Position numbers and translations under genes: made by a program | In this document: piece by piece, positions 14,294-15,154 of the stretch | Position numbering within the stretch: the stretch's first letter is position 1 | How the letters are laid out: each line of letters opens with the position of its first letter | Notes under the pieces: generated by a model | The model's input: only the letters and a program-made list of their open reading frames with translations | Told to the model about the DNA's origin: nothing | The model's database searches: none | Assembly (NCBI GenBank): GCA_025935235.1 | Contig: JAICVT010000065.1 | Location: 1 to 15,154 of the forward strand | DNA length: 15,154 bases | Origin: Ktedonobacterales bacterium | Lineage (GTDB): Bacteria; Chloroflexota; Ktedonobacteria; Ktedonobacterales; JADMIN01 | Reading direction: 5' to 3'

Positions 14294-14311
14294 GCTCGCC
14301 TGGCTGAATCC

Positions 14312-14355
14312 GACGGGGAGTGACGCCACGCGCGCCACTCCCCGTCAGTCGTTTT
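14312..14355 (+). terminator. Rho-independent-type terminator after the DUF4383 gene
   Basis: Perfect 11-bp arms GACGGGGAGTG (14312-14322) and CACTCCCCGTC (14336-14346) enclose a 13-base loop, followed five bases later by TTTT (14352-14355). The stem is strong and GC-rich, and the T run is short. It sits between two same-strand genes and would separate their transcripts. Confidence 0.75.
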
Positions 14356-14430
14356 CGGCCCATTGGCGCCAATCGTGGGCGCCTGCGCTCGGCCATGCTG
14401 ATGCGAGAGGGAGAGAGAGGAGCATTCACC

Positions 14431-14937
14431 ATGAAGACGCTGGCGCCGCCGACCATACCAGACACATCTCAGGCGCCCCCGCGACAACGGCGACAGGACA
14501 GGATCGCGCGCGGACTGATCCTCGCGGCGGGCGCGCTGTGCTTCGCGCTGCTGGCGTGGGGCCACCTGGGGCTGGGCGCGCTGCTCATCCCACCGCCGCG
14601 CACGGCGGCGCGGCAGGTCGGGCGCGCCGGGCGGCTGACGGTCGCGCTCACGCTCGATTCCGGCCAGCTCACACCCGCTGGCCCCAATCGCGTCCGCTTC
14701 ACGCTGAGCGACGCCAACGGTCACGCCATCATCGGCGCCGCCGTGGTGGCCCATCCCCAGATGGTAACGATGGCGATGGAAGCGCCGAGTGTCGTTGCCA
14801 CCCCTGGCGCGCCGGGCAGCTATGGCGTCGACCCACGCTTCGCGATGGCGGGCGACTGGCGTCTGCTCGTTACTGTCAGCCGCCCCGGCTATGCCCCGCA
14901 GACGCTCAGCTTTCCCGTCAGCGTGCGTTGGCGCTGA
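14431..14937 (+). CDS. Membrane-anchored YtkA/FixH-like domain protein
   Basis: The protein has 168 residues. A short basic cytosolic start (RQRRQDR at 18-24) is followed by one hydrophobic helix (about 28-53) acting as an anchor, with no lipobox. The outer domain (about 60-168) is a beta-sandwich pattern: LTVALTLDSGQLTPAGPNRVRF, then a strand with AAVVAHPQMVTMAMEAPSV, then GDWRLLVTVSRPGYAPQTLSFPVSV, which are here cited as family features. The Met-rich stretch resembles YtkA-like and FixH domains near copper or cytochrome oxidase systems, but metal binding is inference. ATG 14431 has AGAGAGGAG seven bases upstream. The preceding terminator implies its own promoter. Its last codons and stop lie at the start of an 11-bp tandem repeat. 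Confidence 0.68.
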   Translation: MKTLAPPTIPDTSQAPPRQRRQDRIARGLILAAGALCFALLAWGHLGLGALLIPPPRTAARQVGRAGRLTVALTLDSGQLTPAGPNRVRFTLSDANGHAIIGAAVVAHPQMVTMAMEAPSVVATPGAPGSYGVDPRFAMAGDWRLLVTVSRPGYAPQTLSFPVSVRWR

Positions 14938-14961
14938 AGTGGCGCTGAGGTGGCGCTGAGT
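14929..14961. repeat. 11-bp tandem repeat, three copies plus a degenerate fourth
   Basis: TGGCGCTGA followed by two variable bases recurs at 14929-14939, 14940-14950 and 14951-14961, with a diverged copy at 14962-14972. The first copy holds the TGA stop of the YtkA-like gene. The fourth reaches the stop of the convergent glycolipid-binding gene. Confidence 0.75.
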
Positions 14962-14971
14962 TGGCGCCGAC

Positions 14972-15154
14972 TCAGGCGCTGATGTCCGCGCTCCAGAAGT
15001 GGGGATAGCGCGTGACGAATCCGACAGCGTTGACGGTGAGGTGGGCAACGAACGCGCCGCCGGAAGACTCGTAGCGGTAGGTCGTTTCGCTGGTGCGGCG
15101 ATAACTCTGCGTCAGCGGCTCCAGCGTGAACTCCGGGAAGCGCAGCCACGCCGC
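14972..15154 (-). CDS. Putative glycolipid-binding protein (PF06475-like), C-terminal part only
   Basis: The frame is open from the right edge to a TGA at 14974-14972, giving the last 60 residues. They read as a real protein end: an RFPEFTLEPLTQSYRR stretch, then TTYRYES, AHLTVNAVGFVTRYPHFW and a short tail. The pattern of a YRY strand followed by a hydrophobic strand and a G-V-T-x-YP turn matches the C terminus of the putative glycolipid-binding family (about 180-190 residues in full), where the final Tyr-Pro and an aromatic residue are conserved. The N-terminal two thirds and the start lie outside the window. The gene converges on the YtkA-like gene with 34 bases between stops. Function in the family is poorly defined. 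Confidence 0.65.
   Translation of the reverse strand, partial: AAWLRFPEFTLEPLTQSYRRTSETTYRYESSGGAFVAHLTVNAVGFVTRYPHFWSADISA

Noticed and set aside
14889..15149. Minus-strand 86-residue open frame at the right end
   Set aside because: The neighbouring minus-strand frame ending at 14972 gives a sequence with the glycolipid-binding family's C-terminal pattern and is open to the window edge, so the 86-residue frame is its shadow.

Overview
The window is GC-rich, densely coding bacterial chromosome. Most starts have strong GGAG/GAGG ribosome binding sites, and several genes are joined by ATGA overlaps. The gene mix (ECF42-type sigma factor with a DGPF partner, DUF4190, DUF4383 and DUF6220-type small membrane proteins, a WD40-tail remnant, interspersed GC-rich palindromes) suggests a member of the Chloroflexota, perhaps Ktedonobacteria-like. 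That placement is inference, because no rRNA or other phylogenetic marker gene is present.

Left part (1-4603, minus strand): a tight five-gene operon, in transcription order a family 2 glycosyltransferase, a DUF2064/TIGR04282-type transferase, a radical SAM/SPASM enzyme, a LuxI-family-like acyl-transferring synthase, and a polytopic GT-C (GT87-like) glycosyltransferase cut by the left edge. The acyltransferase keeps the invariant residues of acyl-homoserine-lactone synthases with the same spacing in the N-terminal block. The cluster looks like a pathway for an acylated and glycosylated small molecule or lipid. It is the most interesting part of the window.

Middle (4604-7150, plus strand): a divergent control region with two dyads and a 10-bp tandem repeat, followed by an OmpR/PhoB-type response regulator and a four-TM HAMP histidine kinase. 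Then come a decayed WD40-type remnant (7236-7629), a class I SAM methyltransferase, a palindromic interspersed repeat, a four-TM DUF6220-like protein, and a C39-like papain-fold protein. The last of these ends tail to tail with a small DUF1059 protein, the two genes sharing a CTAG.

Right part (10977-15154): a DUF4190 protein with a Pro/Tyr/Gln-rich tail, a two-TM small protein, a DGPF/YCII protein with its cognate ECF42-type sigma factor, a DUF4383 membrane protein followed by a hairpin terminator, a membrane-anchored YtkA/FixH-like protein, and on the minus strand the 3' end of a putative glycolipid-binding protein that continues beyond the right edge. A candidate ECF-type promoter precedes the DGPF gene, which suggests that the sigma factor controls its own operon.

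No tRNA, rRNA, CRISPR array, transposase or integrase was recognised.
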